From the NCBI RefSeq assembly GCF_012034175.1, contig NZ_JAATEJ010000002.1:248001-312000 (forward strand): 64,000 nucleotides of DNA, read 5' to 3'. The notes beneath the pieces are model-generated. The model was not told where the DNA came from and did no database searches. It saw only the letters and a list, made by a program, of their open reading frames with translations. The DNA comes from Actinacidiphila epipremni. Its GTDB lineage: Bacteria; Actinomycetota; Actinomycetes; Streptomycetales; Streptomycetaceae. Each line of letters starts with the position of its first letter. Position 1 is the first letter of the stretch. Made by a program: the position numbers and the translations under genes. Shown here one piece after another: positions 33,096 to 42,005 of the stretch.

Positions 33096-34688
33096 ATGCC
33101 TGAGCTCGTGCTGCGGGGCGCCCTGGTCGTGGACGGCAGCGGGGCGCCCGCCTTCACCGCCGACGTCGCCGTGGACGGCGGCCGGATCACCGCGATCGGC
33201 CGGGACCGCCGCCTCACCGCCCGCCGCACCCTCGACGCGGCCGGCCTCGCCCTCGCGCCCGGCTTCGTCGACATGCACGCCCACAGCGACCTCGCCCTGC
33301 TCACCGACCCCGCGCACGAGGCGAAGGCCGCGCAGGGCGTCACCCTCGAAGTGCTCGGCCAGGACGGCCTGTCCTACGCGCCCGCCGACGACCGCACCCT
33401 CGACACCCTGCGCACCCTCATCGCCGGCTGGAACGGCGACGGCTCCGGCGTCGCCTTCGACTGGCGCACGGTCGGCGGCTACCTCGACCGGCTCGACCGG
33501 GGCGTCGCCGTCAACGCCGCCTACCTCGTCCCGCAGGGCACCGTCCGGATGATGGCCGTCGGCTGGGAGGACCGCCCGGCCGCGCCCGCCGAGCTGGACC
33601 GGATGCGGCAGCTGGTCGCCGAGGGCATGGAGCAGGGCGCGGTCGGCATGTCGGCGGGGCTGACGTACACCCCGGGGATGTACGCGCCCGACGCCGAGCT
33701 GACCGAGCTGTGCCGGGTGGTCGCCGCGCACGGCGGCTACTTCTGCCCGCACCACCGCTCGTACGGGGCGAACGCCCTGCGCGCGTACGAGGAGATGATC
33801 GCGGTCGCCGGGGCCGCCGGCTGCCCGCTGCACCTGGCGCACGCGACGATGAACTTCGCCGAGAACGCCGGCCGCGCGCCCGAATTGCTCGCCCTGCTCG
33901 ACCGGGCCCTCGCGGCGGGCGCCGACATCACCCTGGACAGCTACCCCTATACGGCGGGCTGCACGACGCTGGCCGCGCTGCTGCCGAGCTGGGCGGCGGT
34001 CGGCGGCCCCGAGGCGGTGCTGGCCCGGCTGCGCGACGCGCCCACCGCCGAGCGGATCCGGCACGCCCTGGAGGTCGAGGGCTCCGACGGCTGCCACGGC
34101 GTGCCCGTGGACTGGTCGACGATCGAGGTCTCCGGCACCGCGGAGCCCGCCCTGGCCGCGCACGTCGGCACCCGGCTGAGCGGCTGGCCCGCGGCCCGTG
34201 AGCTGCTGCTCGCCGACCGGCTCGGCACCACGATCCTGCAGCATGTGGGCGACGAGCGGAACGTCCGCACCGTGATGCGGCACCCCGCCCACACCGGCGG
34301 CTCCGACGGCATCCTGCACGGCAGCAAGCCGCACCCGCGCGCGTACGGCACCTTCCCGCACTACCTCGGCCACTACGTGCGCGAGCTGGGCGTGCTCACC
34401 CTGGAGGAGTGCGTGGCCCACCTCACCGCCCGCCCCGCGGCCCGCCTCGGGCTGCCCGACCGCGGCCTGGTCCGCGAGGGCTACCGCGCCGACCTCGTCC
34501 TGTTCGACCCCGCGACCGTCGCCGCCGGCGCCACCTACGACGCCCCGCGCACCCCGCCGGCCGGCATCCCGTACGTCCTGATCGACGGCCGCTTCGTCAT
34601 CCGGGAGGGCCGTCGTACGGACGTCCTGGCGGGCCGCTCGGTGCGGGGCGGCCGGCGGCGCCGGCCCAGGCGCTCCGGGCGGCCATGA
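33096..34688 (+). CDS. N-acyl-D-amino-acid deacylase (D-aminoacylase)
   Basis: A 530-residue amidohydrolase. The metal-binding HxH is H61-A-H63 in APGFVDMHAHSDLALL. It continues with TLEVLGQDGLSYAP, GAVGMSAGLTYTPGMYA, ITLDSYPYTAGCTTLAALLPSW and SDGILHGSKPHPRAYGTFPHYLGHYV, the D-aminoacylase signature of the amidohydrolase superfamily. It releases D-amino acids from N-acyl-D-amino acids, possibly N-acyl-D-Ser or peptidoglycan-derived compounds, feeding the enzyme encoded just upstream. The last ~13 residues (arginine-rich, GGRRRRPRRSGRP) run antisense through the end of the KAP remnant and look like a read-through extension. Confidence 0.92.
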   Translation: MPELVLRGALVVDGSGAPAFTADVAVDGGRITAIGRDRRLTARRTLDAAGLALAPGFVDMHAHSDLALLTDPAHEAKAAQGVTLEVLGQDGLSYAPADDRTLDTLRTLIAGWNGDGSGVAFDWRTVGGYLDRLDRGVAVNAAYLVPQGTVRMMAVGWEDRPAAPAELDRMRQLVAEGMEQGAVGMSAGLTYTPGMYAPDAELTELCRVVAAHGGYFCPHHRSYGANALRAYEEMIAVAGAAGCPLHLAHATMNFAENAGRAPELLALLDRALAAGADITLDSYPYTAGCTTLAALLPSWAAVGGPEAVLARLRDAPTAERIRHALEVEGSDGCHGVPVDWSTIEVSGTAEPALAAHVGTRLSGWPAARELLLADRLGTTILQHVGDERNVRTVMRHPAHTGGSDGILHGSKPHPRAYGTFPHYLGHYVRELGVLTLEECVAHLTARPAARLGLPDRGLVREGYRADLVLFDPATVAAGATYDAPRTPPAGIPYVLIDGRFVIREGRRTDVLAGRSVRGGRRRRPRRSGRP

Positions 34689-35730
34689 CCTCGTCCAGGT
34701 AGCGGAACAGCTCGGACCACGCGACGGCGATCCCCAGCGCCCCCACCTCCCGCGCCAGCTCCCGGCGCGCCTGGGTGTTCTCCGAGGTGAAGTAGACCAC
34801 CGGCCCGGTATACGTCCCCTGGGCCCGCAGCCGCCGCACGTACGTGAAGCCGGCCTCGCGGTCCTCGCCGCGCTTGATGTCGGAGACGATCACGTCGGGC
34901 GCCCCCGCGGCCAGCGCCCGGTCCGCGGCGCTCTCGTCCCCCACCACCAGCACCTCGGCCCCGCTGCTCCGCAGCACCTCGGCGCCGTCCTCCTCGACCC
35001 GCTCCCGGTCTGAGGGTGGCCTCCAGCACGAAGCCGTTGACCAGGCGCTTGATCCGGCGCGGGTTGCGTCCCGAGCGCTCGACGAGCAGCCGGGTCAGGT
35101 CCTGGTCGAGGAGAGTGTCGATGCCGGCGGCCCGGGCGCAGGCGGTCACGTACGCCTCGACGTCGGTGTCGGGGGCGGCCGGGAGCGCCCGGACCAGTCG
35201 GTGACCAGGTCCTGCAGCACGTCGCGCATCTCGTTGCGGGTGCGGGCGTCCGCGCTCATTCGGTCCCACAGCTCGTTGACCGGGCCGGCGGCGTGCAGCA
35301 GCCCGGCCGCGGCGGTGAGCAGGGCGCGCAGGGCGGCGGCGAGCGGGCCGCTGGTGCGCAGCCTGCGCAGGCCGCGGCGCAGCACGTTCGGGTCAAGGCC
35401 GGTGAGCACCGACTTGATCAGGCCCTCCAGCACGTCACCGCCGGACGCGGTCCACGCGTTGTACCAGACCGTCCTGACCTCGGGATACTCCCGCAGCGTG
35501 CGGTCGGTCAGCCGCATCAGGCTGGACTTGCCCATGCCCCAGCCGCCGTCGATCGCCAGCGTGAAGGGCGTCGAGGGCCGGGAGGCCCGCAGCAGGGCCG
35601 CGAGCTGCCGCGCGGTGTGCGCGGCGCCCAGCGCGTCCTGCTCGCCGGTGAGCACCGGCTCGTCGCTGAGCAGCGCGAACGCCTCCTGGCGGGCGCTGGT
35701 CGGCGGGGTCGCGGCGGGCTGCGTCGGCAC
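34597..35730 (-). pseudogene. Broken KAP P-loop NTPase joined to receiver-like domain
   Basis: Three blocks on the minus strand lie in two frames. Block 1 (35730 to about 35195) has the KAP Walker A LAIDGGWGMGKSSLMRLTDRTL and VWYNAWTASGG. Block 2 (about 35190-35020, shifted frame) is the KAP C-terminal part, DLTRLLVERSGRNPRRIKRLVNGFVLEATL. Block 3 (about 35015-34597, back in the block 1 frame) is receiver-like, VLRSSGAEVLVVGDE ... DVIVSDIKRG ... VVYFTSENTQARRELA. The Walker B region expected between blocks 1 and 2 and a linker between 2 and 3 are missing, so at least two deletions have occurred. GTG 35730 is a guess for the original start. Its 3' end overlaps the D-aminoacylase by 92 bases. 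Confidence 0.8.
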
Positions 35731-35821
35731 CCGGTCAGTGTTCCAGCGGGGGCGGTGCCCCGTCCCCCGGGTGGCGAAAAACACCGCGCGGGCGGGCGAA
35801 GGGGCCCGTAAGGTGACCGGC

Positions 35822-37033
35822 ATGCAGGTGATCCAGTCGACGAAGCTCGCAAATGTCTGTTACGAGATCCGGGGTCCGGTTCTTGAGGAGGCGATGCGGC
35901 TTGAGGCGGCCGGCCACCGCATCCTCAAGCTGAACACCGGCAATCCCGCGCCGTTCGGGTTCGAGTGTCCCCCCGAGATCCTGGAGGACATGCTGCGCAG
36001 CCTGAAGGACGCGCATGGGTACGGGGACGCGAAGGGGCTGCTGTCCGCGCGGCGCGCGGTGATGCAGCACTACCAGACGCAGGGCGTCACGCTGGACGTC
36101 GAGGACATCTACCTCGGCAACGGCGTGTCCGAACTGATCCAGATGTCGATGCAGGCGCTGCTCGACGACGGCGACGAGGTGCTGGTGCCCGCGCCGGACT
36201 ACCCGCTGTGGACGGCGTCGGTGGCGCTGGCCGGCGGCACGGCGGTGCACTACCGCTGCGACGAGCAGTCCGACTGGATGCCGGACCTCGACGACATCGA
36301 GCGCAAGGTGACCGACCGCACGAAGGCGATCGTCATCATCAACCCGAACAACCCGACCGGCGCGGTCTACGACGAGGAGATGCTGCGCGGGCTGACCGAC
36401 ATCGCCCGCCGGCACCGGCTGGTGGTGTGCTCGGACGAGATCTACGACAAGATCCTCTACGACGACGCCACGCACATCCCGACCGCCGTGATCGCCCCGG
36501 ACCTGCTGACGCTGACCTTCAACGGGCTGTCCAAGGCCTACCGGGTGGCCGGCTACCGCAGCGGCTGGCTCGCGGTGTGCGGCCCGAAGTCGCACGCGAG
36601 CAGCTACATCGAGGGCCTGACGATCCTGGCGAACATGCGGCTGTGCGCGAACATGCCGGCGCAGCACGCGATCGCGACCGCGCTCGGCGGCCACCAGTCG
36701 ATCAACTCCCTGGTCCTGCCCGGCGGCCGGCTGCGCGCGCAGCGCGACGCGACGTACGAGGCGCTGACCGCGATCCCCGGTGTGACATGCGTGAAGCCCA
36801 GGGGCGCGCTGTACGCGTTCCCGCGGCTGGACCCGCAGGTCTACAAGATCAAGGACGACCGGCAGATGGTCCTGGACCTGCTGCGGGCCGAGAAGATCAT
36901 GATCGTGCACGGCACGGGCTTCAACTGGATGGAGCCCGACCACTTCCGTATCGTCACCCTCCCCCGCGCGGAGGACCTGACCGAGGCGATCGGCCGCATC
37001 GGCCGCTTCCTGGACGGCTACTCGCAGCCCTAG
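35822..37033 (+). CDS. PLP-dependent aminotransferase (AlaA-like)
   Basis: A 403-residue class I aminotransferase, closest in style to E. coli AlaA (glutamate-pyruvate transaminase). It begins VIQSTKLANVCYEIRGPVLEEAMRLEAAGHRILKLNTGNPAPFGF. Further motifs are YGDAKGLLSARRAVMQHY, IIINPNNPTGAVY and the PLP lysine K238 in FNGLSKAYRVAGYRSGW. It interconverts alanine and pyruvate and probably also acts on valine. ATG 35822 has AAGG at suitable spacing. It is divergent from the KAP remnant and followed by a palindromic element shared with the convergent pckG. Confidence 0.93.
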   Translation: MQVIQSTKLANVCYEIRGPVLEEAMRLEAAGHRILKLNTGNPAPFGFECPPEILEDMLRSLKDAHGYGDAKGLLSARRAVMQHYQTQGVTLDVEDIYLGNGVSELIQMSMQALLDDGDEVLVPAPDYPLWTASVALAGGTAVHYRCDEQSDWMPDLDDIERKVTDRTKAIVIINPNNPTGAVYDEEMLRGLTDIARRHRLVVCSDEIYDKILYDDATHIPTAVIAPDLLTLTFNGLSKAYRVAGYRSGWLAVCGPKSHASSYIEGLTILANMRLCANMPAQHAIATALGGHQSINSLVLPGGRLRAQRDATYEALTAIPGVTCVKPRGALYAFPRLDPQVYKIKDDRQMVLDLLRAEKIMIVHGTGFNWMEPDHFRIVTLPRAEDLTEAIGRIGRFLDGYSQP

Positions 37034-37055
37034 CGCTACCGCGCCGGGTGAGAGA

Positions 37056-37184
37056 CAGGGGCGCGGGGAACGGCGCGCTCAGCCACCCACCGGGCGGTGG
37101 TCCGGATCGGACCGGACTGCCCCTTTCGGACGGTGGCGACGTGCAACGTCGCCGTGGCTGGTCGCGCAGTTCCCCGCGCCCCTG
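37056..37184. repeat. Long palindromic intergenic element with GGGGCGCGGGG arms
   Basis: CAGGGGCGCGGGGAAC (37056-37071) is exactly complementary to 37169-37184. Inside, further arms pair (GCGCG with CGCGC, AGCCAC with GTGGCT), and a GCGACGT-GCA-ACGTCGC hairpin lies near the right side. The 129-base unit sits between two convergent genes. Elements with this CAGGGGCGCGGGGAAC / CTGCGCGACCAGCC style are abundant between Streptomyces genes, so it is likely a dispersed repeat acting as a terminator. Confidence 0.8.
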
Positions 37185-37196
37185 AAAAGCGACGCC

Positions 37197-39047
37197 CTAC
37201 GCAGTGGGCTCAGCCAGCCGGGCGACCAGGGACTCGTACTCGGACCAGAGCTCGGGCGGGGTGTGGGTGCCGAAGGTCTCCAGGTGGGCGGGGATGAGGG
37301 ACGCTTCCTCGCGCCAGGTGGGGAGGTCGACCGTCAGGAGGAGGTCGAGGTCGGCGGGGGTGAGGTCGAGGCCGTCGGTGTCGAGGGCGCCGGGGGCCGG
37401 GAGGACGCCGATGGGGGTGCGGACGCCGTCCGCGCGGCCGTCGAGCCGGTCGACGATCCACTTGAGCACCCGGCTGTTCTCGCCGAAGCCCGGCCACACG
37501 AAGCGCCCGCCGGCGTCCTTGCGGAACCAGTTGACGTAGTAGATCCGCGGCAGCTTCGCGGGGTCGTGGGCGCGGCCCACCTCCAGCCAGTGCGCGAAGT
37601 AGTCGCCCATGTTGTAGCCGCAGAAGGGCAGCATCGCGAACGGGTCGCGGCGCAGCTCGCCTACCCGCCCCTCGGCGGCGGCCGTCTTCTCGCTGGCGAT
37701 GTTCGCGCCGAGGAAGACGCCGTGCTGCCAGTCGAAGGACTCGGTGACCAGCGGCACGGCCGAGGCGCGCCGCCCGCCGAAGAGGATCGCCGAGATCGGC
37801 ACGCCCCGCGGGTCCTCCCACTCCGGCGCGATGATCGGGCACTGGCCGGCCGGCACGGTGAAGCGCGCGTTGGGGTGCGCGGCGGGCGTGCCGGACTGCG
37901 GCGTCCAGTCGTTGCCCTTCCAGTCGGTCAGGTGCGCCGGCGGCTCCTCGGTCATGCCCTCCCACCACACGTCGCCGTCGTCGGTGCGCGCGACGTTGGT
38001 GAAGATCGCGTTGCCGTAGAGCGTCTTCATCGCGTTGGCGTTGGTGTGCTCGCCGGTGCCGGGCGCGACGCCGAAGAAGCCGGCCTCGGGGTTGATGGCG
38101 TAGAGCCGGCCGTCCTCGCCGAAGCGCATCCACGCGATGTCGTCGCCGATGGTCTCGACGGTCCAGCCGGAGACCGTGGGCTCCAGCATCGCCAGGTTGG
38201 TCTTGCCGCAGGCCGAGGGGAAGGCGGCGGCGACGTAGCGGGACTCCCCGCGCGGCGGGGTGAGCTTGAGGATGAGCATGTGCTCGGCGAGCCAGCCCTC
38301 GTCGCGTGCCATGACCGAGGCGATGCGCAGGGCGTAGCACTTCTTGCCGAGCAGCGCGTTGCCGCCGTAGCCGGAGCCGTACGACCAGATCTCGCGGTCC
38401 TCGGGGAAGTGCGAGATGTACTTGGTCGTGTTGCAGGGCCACGGCACGTCGGCCTGGCCGGGGGCGAGCGGGGCGCCGACGGAGTGGACGGCCTTGACGA
38501 ACGGCGCGTCGGTGCCGAGCGCGTCCAGGACGGGGCGGCCCATCCGCGTCATCGTGCGCATGGACACGGCGACGTACGCGGAGTCGGTGATCTCCACGCC
38601 CATCGCGGACAGCGGCGAGCCGAGCGGCCCCATGCAGAAGGGCACGACGTACATGGTCCGGCCGCGCATGGCGCCGCGGAAGAGGCCCGGCTCACCGGGT
38701 CCGCCGGTGAAGACCTCGCGCATCCGCGCCGGGTCCATCCAGTGGTTGGTGGGGCCGGCGTCCTCCTCGCGCGCCGAGCAGATGAACGTACGGTCCTCGA
38801 CCCGCGCCACGTCGGAGGGGTCGGAGGCCGCGTGGTACGAGTCGGGTCGCAGCGTCGGGTCGAGCCGGGTGAAGGTGCCCTTGGCGACGAGTTCCGCCGC
38901 GAGCAGGTCGTACTCCGCCTGGGAGCCGTCGCACCAGACGATGTCGTCGGGCTGGGTGAGTTCGGCGATCTCGCCGACCCAGCGGATCAGTTCCCGGTGC
39001 TGGGTGGGAGCCGCACTGATAGCGGTGTCCTGGTTGCCGCGCGCCAC
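37197..39047 (-). CDS. pckG: Phosphoenolpyruvate carboxykinase (GTP)
   Basis: A 616-residue GTP-dependent PEPCK that makes PEP from oxaloacetate in gluconeogenesis. Motifs include [14 protein letters not shown], the phosphate-binding loop [14 protein letters not shown] (about 273-286), the metal/active-site [31 protein letters not shown] and the GTP-class motif [14 protein letters not shown]. Length is normal for the class. GTG 39047 gives [10 protein letters not shown], with GGAG upstream. It stands alone, convergent with the aminotransferase and divergent from the hemolysin-III gene with a 250-base spacer. The family is typically induced on non-sugar carbon. Confidence 0.97.
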   Translation of the reverse strand: MARGNQDTAISAAPTQHRELIRWVGEIAELTQPDDIVWCDGSQAEYDLLAAELVAKGTFTRLDPTLRPDSYHAASDPSDVARVEDRTFICSAREEDAGPTNHWMDPARMREVFTGGPGEPGLFRGAMRGRTMYVVPFCMGPLGSPLSAMGVEITDSAYVAVSMRTMTRMGRPVLDALGTDAPFVKAVHSVGAPLAPGQADVPWPCNTTKYISHFPEDREIWSYGSGYGGNALLGKKCYALRIASVMARDEGWLAEHMLILKLTPPRGESRYVAAAFPSACGKTNLAMLEPTVSGWTVETIGDDIAWMRFGEDGRLYAINPEAGFFGVAPGTGEHTNANAMKTLYGNAIFTNVARTDDGDVWWEGMTEEPPAHLTDWKGNDWTPQSGTPAAHPNARFTVPAGQCPIIAPEWEDPRGVPISAILFGGRRASAVPLVTESFDWQHGVFLGANIASEKTAAAEGRVGELRRDPFAMLPFCGYNMGDYFAHWLEVGRAHDPAKLPRIYYVNWFRKDAGGRFVWPGFGENSRVLKWIVDRLDGRADGVRTPIGVLPAPGALDTDGLDLTPADLDLLLTVDLPTWREEASLIPAHLETFGTHTPPELWSEYESLVARLAEPTA

Positions 39048-39267
39048 GATCGCTCCATCCCGCCGGCCCGCACAGACCGGCGTGAGAGGTGAGGGTTGTT
39101 GGTTCCGGCCCCTTGGGGGCTGCGGCCCGGACGCGTTCGCAGGCGCTCATCCGGTGCCGACCGCACTCATATGAGTGTGGGGGTGCTCAGGAGAGTCTGT
39201 CCAGAGGGCGAGACGTGACCCGGGCCACCGCCCGGACGGCGGACACCGGGTGGTGGGGCGGCCGTCA

Positions 39268-39290
39268 ACCTACGGTGACGTAGGTAGCAT
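39268..39290 (+). promoter_or_regulatory. Palindromic operator and leaderless promoter of the hemolysin-III gene
   Basis: ACCTACG-GTGA-CGTAGGT (39268-39285) is a perfect 7-base inverted repeat. Its right arm runs into a -10-like TAGCAT (39285-39290), 7 bases before ATG 39298. The arrangement predicts a leaderless mRNA whose promoter is blocked when the palindrome is bound. The regulator is not nearby; TACG/CGTA palindromes fit TetR-family repressors of lipid genes. Confidence 0.65.
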
Positions 39291-39297
39291 TGACGCC

Positions 39298-39996
39298 ATG
39301 AGCGCCGTCGATGACACTGCTGAAGTGCCTGCCGACATCGATGCACTCGACCGGTTGAAACCGATAAAACCCAAGCTCAGAGGGTGGTTGCACGCGGGGA
39401 TGTTCCCCGCAGTGCTCATCTCGGGCGTCGCGCTGACCGCGTTCGCCCAGAGCACCAGGGGGCGGATCGCCTGCGCGATCTTCACGGTCTCGGCGTGTGC
39501 ACTGTTCGGTGTGAGCGCGTTGTACCACCGCGGGAACTGGGGTCCGCGCGTTGCCGGAATTTTGCGCCGGCTTGACCATGCCAACATCTTCCTGATCATC
39601 GCCGGCACCTACACGCCGCTGGCGATACTGCTGCTGCCCGGCGGCACCTCGCATCTGCTGCTGTGGCTGGTGTGGGCGGGCGCGCTGGCCGGCATCGCCT
39701 TCCGGGTCTTCTGGGTCGGCGCGCCCCGCTGGCTCTACACGCCGTGCTACATCGCGCTGGGCTGGGTCGCGATCTTCTTCCTGCCGGACTTCCTGAAGAC
39801 CGGTGGCGTCGCGGTGATGGTGTGCGTGATCGTCGGCGGGGTGCTCTACAGCACGGGCGCGGCGGTCTACGGCTTCAAGAAGCCGAACCCGTCACCGCGG
39901 TGGTTCGGCTTCCACGAGGTCTTCCACTCCTTCACGCTCGCGGCGTTCATCGCGCATTACATCGGGATCTCGCTGGTGGCGTACACCCACGCGTAG
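39298..39996 (+). CDS. trhA: Hemolysin III/TrhA-type membrane protein
   Basis: A 232-residue seven-helix membrane protein of the PAQR/hemolysin III (TrhA, YqfA) family. Metal-binding positions of the superfamily are visible: ALYHRGNW after helix 2, RRLDHANIFLIIAGTYTPL, and GFHEVFHSFTLAAFIAHYIGISL, with the E/H-x-x-x-H pattern. TrhA-type proteins influence membrane energetics and fatty-acid composition; the enzymatic activity is unproven. ATG 39298 is set by the leaderless promoter. The gene is monocistronic and ended by a UUCG-loop terminator at 40103. Confidence 0.92.
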   Translation: MSAVDDTAEVPADIDALDRLKPIKPKLRGWLHAGMFPAVLISGVALTAFAQSTRGRIACAIFTVSACALFGVSALYHRGNWGPRVAGILRRLDHANIFLIIAGTYTPLAILLLPGGTSHLLLWLVWAGALAGIAFRVFWVGAPRWLYTPCYIALGWVAIFFLPDFLKTGGVAVMVCVIVGGVLYSTGAAVYGFKKPNPSPRWFGFHEVFHSFTLAAFIAHYIGISLVAYTHA

Positions 39997-40015
39997 CGCC
40001 TGCGGCGCGGCTTTT

Positions 40016-40079
40016 CGGCTCTACGGCTCTGCGGCTCTACGGTTCTACGGCTCTGCGGCTCTACGGTTCTGCGGTCTTC
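40016..40079. repeat. Eight tandem copies of an octamer
   Basis: Eight consecutive 8-base units, all variants of CGGCTCTA/CGGTTCTG, run in register from 40016 to 40079 between the hemolysin-III stop and its terminator. It is non-coding and slippage-prone, and thus likely variable between strains. Confidence 0.8.
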
Positions 40080-40102
40080 GGATCTCCGGTTCTTCGTCGG
40101 TC

Positions 40103-40137
40103 AAGGCCCGTACCCCTTCGGGGGTGCGGGCCTTTTT
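40103..40137 (+). terminator. Intrinsic terminator of the hemolysin-III gene
   Basis: AAGGCCCGTACCCC (40103-40116) pairs with GGGGTGCGGGCCTT (40121-40134), with one G-U pair, around a UUCG tetraloop. T residues follow directly (CCTTTTTGCC). This is a textbook rho-independent terminator. Confidence 0.92.
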
Positions 40138-40203
40138 GCCGTGCCCGGGCCGCCGTACACGGGGGCTTGGGGGTGCGGGTTGGCAGGGGTTCGGGTGGCA
40201 GCT

Positions 40204-40228
40204 ACTCTCTTTTGAGAGTCACTATCAT
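40204..40228 (+). promoter_or_regulatory. Operator and promoter of MFS-TetR pair
   Basis: ACTCTC-TTTT-GAGAGT (40204-40219) is a perfect 6-base inverted repeat close before a -10-like TATCAT (40223-40228). The GTG start at 40256 follows AGGAG (40244-40248). It is the probable operator of the TetR regulator encoded after the exporter; the pair would be autoregulated. Confidence 0.65.
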
Positions 40229-40255
40229 TTGACCTTCACTCGCAGGAGTTCTGCC

Positions 40256-42001
40256 GTGTCCGTACCCTCCCCTGCTGCCTCCGATCAGCCCGAGCAGCCC
40301 GACGCGCCCGATCCGCGGCGCTGGCTCGCGCTCGTCGCCCTCAGCCTGGGCATGCTGCTGCTCAGCTTCGACACCACGATCCTCAACGTCGCGCTGCCGA
40401 CCATGGCCGACAGCATCGGCGCCACCACCGGCGACATGCAGTGGATCGTCGACTCGTACACCGTCGTCTTCGCCGCCGCGATGCTGCCCGCGGGCCTGAT
40501 CGGCGACCGCTTCGGCCGGCGGCGGATGCTGGTCGTGGGCCTGGCGGTCTTCCTCGCCGGGTCGGTCGCCGGCGCGCTCGTCGACTCCCCCGGGGCGGTC
40601 ATCGCCGCCCGTACGGTCATGGGGCTCGGCGGCGCGTTCGTGATGCCGCTCGCGCTGTCGGTCATCCCGTCGCTGTTCGGCCCGGCCGAGCGGCCCAAGG
40701 CGGTGGCCATCGGCAGCACCGCGATGGCCATGGGCATGCCGCTCGGCCCGATCATCGGCGGGGCGCTGCTGAAGAACTTCTGGTGGGGCTCGGTCTTCCT
40801 GGTCAACATCCCGCTGGTCGCGCTGGCCATCGCCGCGTGCCTGTGGCTGCTGCCCGAGAGCCGCGATCCCGCCGCGCCCCGGGTGCGGATCAGCAGCACC
40901 TTCTTCGCCGCCGCGGGCCTGGGCTCGCTCGTCTACGGCATCATCGAGGCCCCGGCGCGCGGGTGGGGCGACCCGGTCGTCGCGATCGCGCTCGCCGCCG
41001 GGGTCGTGCTGCTGGGCGCGCTGGTGGTGCGCGAGCGCAGTGTGCCGCGGCCGATGCTCGACATGGGCTTGCTGCGGCAGCGCGGCTTCCTGTGGAACGC
41101 GGTCGCCGCCACGCTGGTCAGCTTCGTCCTGACCGGCATGGTCTTCGTGCTGCCCTCCTACCTCCAGGGCGCGCTCGGTTACGACGCGCTCGGCACGGGC
41201 CTGCGGCTGCTGCCGATGATGGGCGGGCTGACGGTGTCGGCGCGGCTCGCGCCCTCGCTGGTGGCCAAGGCCGGCCCGCGGCCGGTGATCACGGCGGGGC
41301 TGCTGCTGCTCGCCGCGGGCGGCTTCCTCGGCGCGACGACCGGGGCGGGCGACGGCTACGGGGCCATCGCGGTGTGGCTGACGGTCGCGGGCGTGGGGCT
41401 CGGGCTGTGCGTCGTGCCGTCCATGAACGGTGCGCTCGGGGCGCTGCCCCGGGAGCGGGCCGGCAGCGGGGCGGGGCTCATCCAGACGCTGCGGCAGACC
41501 GGTGCGGCGATCGGCGTCGCCGTCCTCGGCAGCGTGCTGGCCGCCGGCTTCCGCGGCCGGCTGCACACCGCGGGACTCGACCCGGCGTCGGCGCACGCGG
41601 CGCGCGAGTCGCTGGCCGGGGCGCATGCGGTCGCCGGGCGGGTGGGCGACCGGGCGCTGGCGGCGTCGGCGAACACGGCGTACCTGCACGGGATGGACGT
41701 GGCGCTGGTGGTGTGCGGGGGGACGGCGCTGGTGGCGGCGCTGCTGCTGGCGGTCTTCCTGCCGAACCCGCGGCCGGGCCGGGCGGGGGACGCTGGTGGC
41801 GCCGCCGGTGGGCCGGGCGGGGCTGGTCGGGCCGCCGGTGGGCCGGGCGGGTCGGAGCGGGCGGGGGCGTCGGCGTCGGCGTCGGGTGCGGGAACGTCCG
41901 CGGCGGAGGCAGGGACGTCGGAGCCGGAGGCGGGGGCGGCGGCGTCGGAGGCCGCGGGGGCGGGGGCGTTGGCCGGGCGGCCGGCGGATGCCCGACAATG
42001 A
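40256..42001 (+). CDS. MFS drug exporter, DHA2 (EmrB/QacA) type
   Basis: A 581-residue transporter with about 14 hydrophobic helices. It starts RRWLALVALSLGMLLLSFDTTILNVALPTMADSIG. Motif A is LIGDRFGRRRMLVVG and motif C is GSTAMAMGMPLGPIIGGALL. DHA2 members export drugs, dyes or antibiotics using the proton gradient. The last ~75 residues are a Gly/Ala/Ser-rich repeat outside the fold. GTG 40256 has AGGAG upstream. The TetR gene follows 4 bases after the stop, an arrangement in which the regulator usually represses the pump and responds to its substrate. Confidence 0.93.
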   Translation: MSVPSPAASDQPEQPDAPDPRRWLALVALSLGMLLLSFDTTILNVALPTMADSIGATTGDMQWIVDSYTVVFAAAMLPAGLIGDRFGRRRMLVVGLAVFLAGSVAGALVDSPGAVIAARTVMGLGGAFVMPLALSVIPSLFGPAERPKAVAIGSTAMAMGMPLGPIIGGALLKNFWWGSVFLVNIPLVALAIAACLWLLPESRDPAAPRVRISSTFFAAAGLGSLVYGIIEAPARGWGDPVVAIALAAGVVLLGALVVRERSVPRPMLDMGLLRQRGFLWNAVAATLVSFVLTGMVFVLPSYLQGALGYDALGTGLRLLPMMGGLTVSARLAPSLVAKAGPRPVITAGLLLLAAGGFLGATTGAGDGYGAIAVWLTVAGVGLGLCVVPSMNGALGALPRERAGSGAGLIQTLRQTGAAIGVAVLGSVLAAGFRGRLHTAGLDPASAHAARESLAGAHAVAGRVGDRALAASANTAYLHGMDVALVVCGGTALVAALLLAVFLPNPRPGRAGDAGGAAGGPGGAGRAAGGPGGSERAGASASASGAGTSAAEAGTSEPEAGAAASEAAGAGALAGRPADARQ

Positions 42002-42005
42002 CGTC

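Noticed and set aside
34844..35821. N-terminal extension of the aminotransferase (frame open from 34844)
   Set aside because: This stretch is antisense to the KAP remnant and translates to Ser/Arg-rich nonsense; the family start is at 35822.
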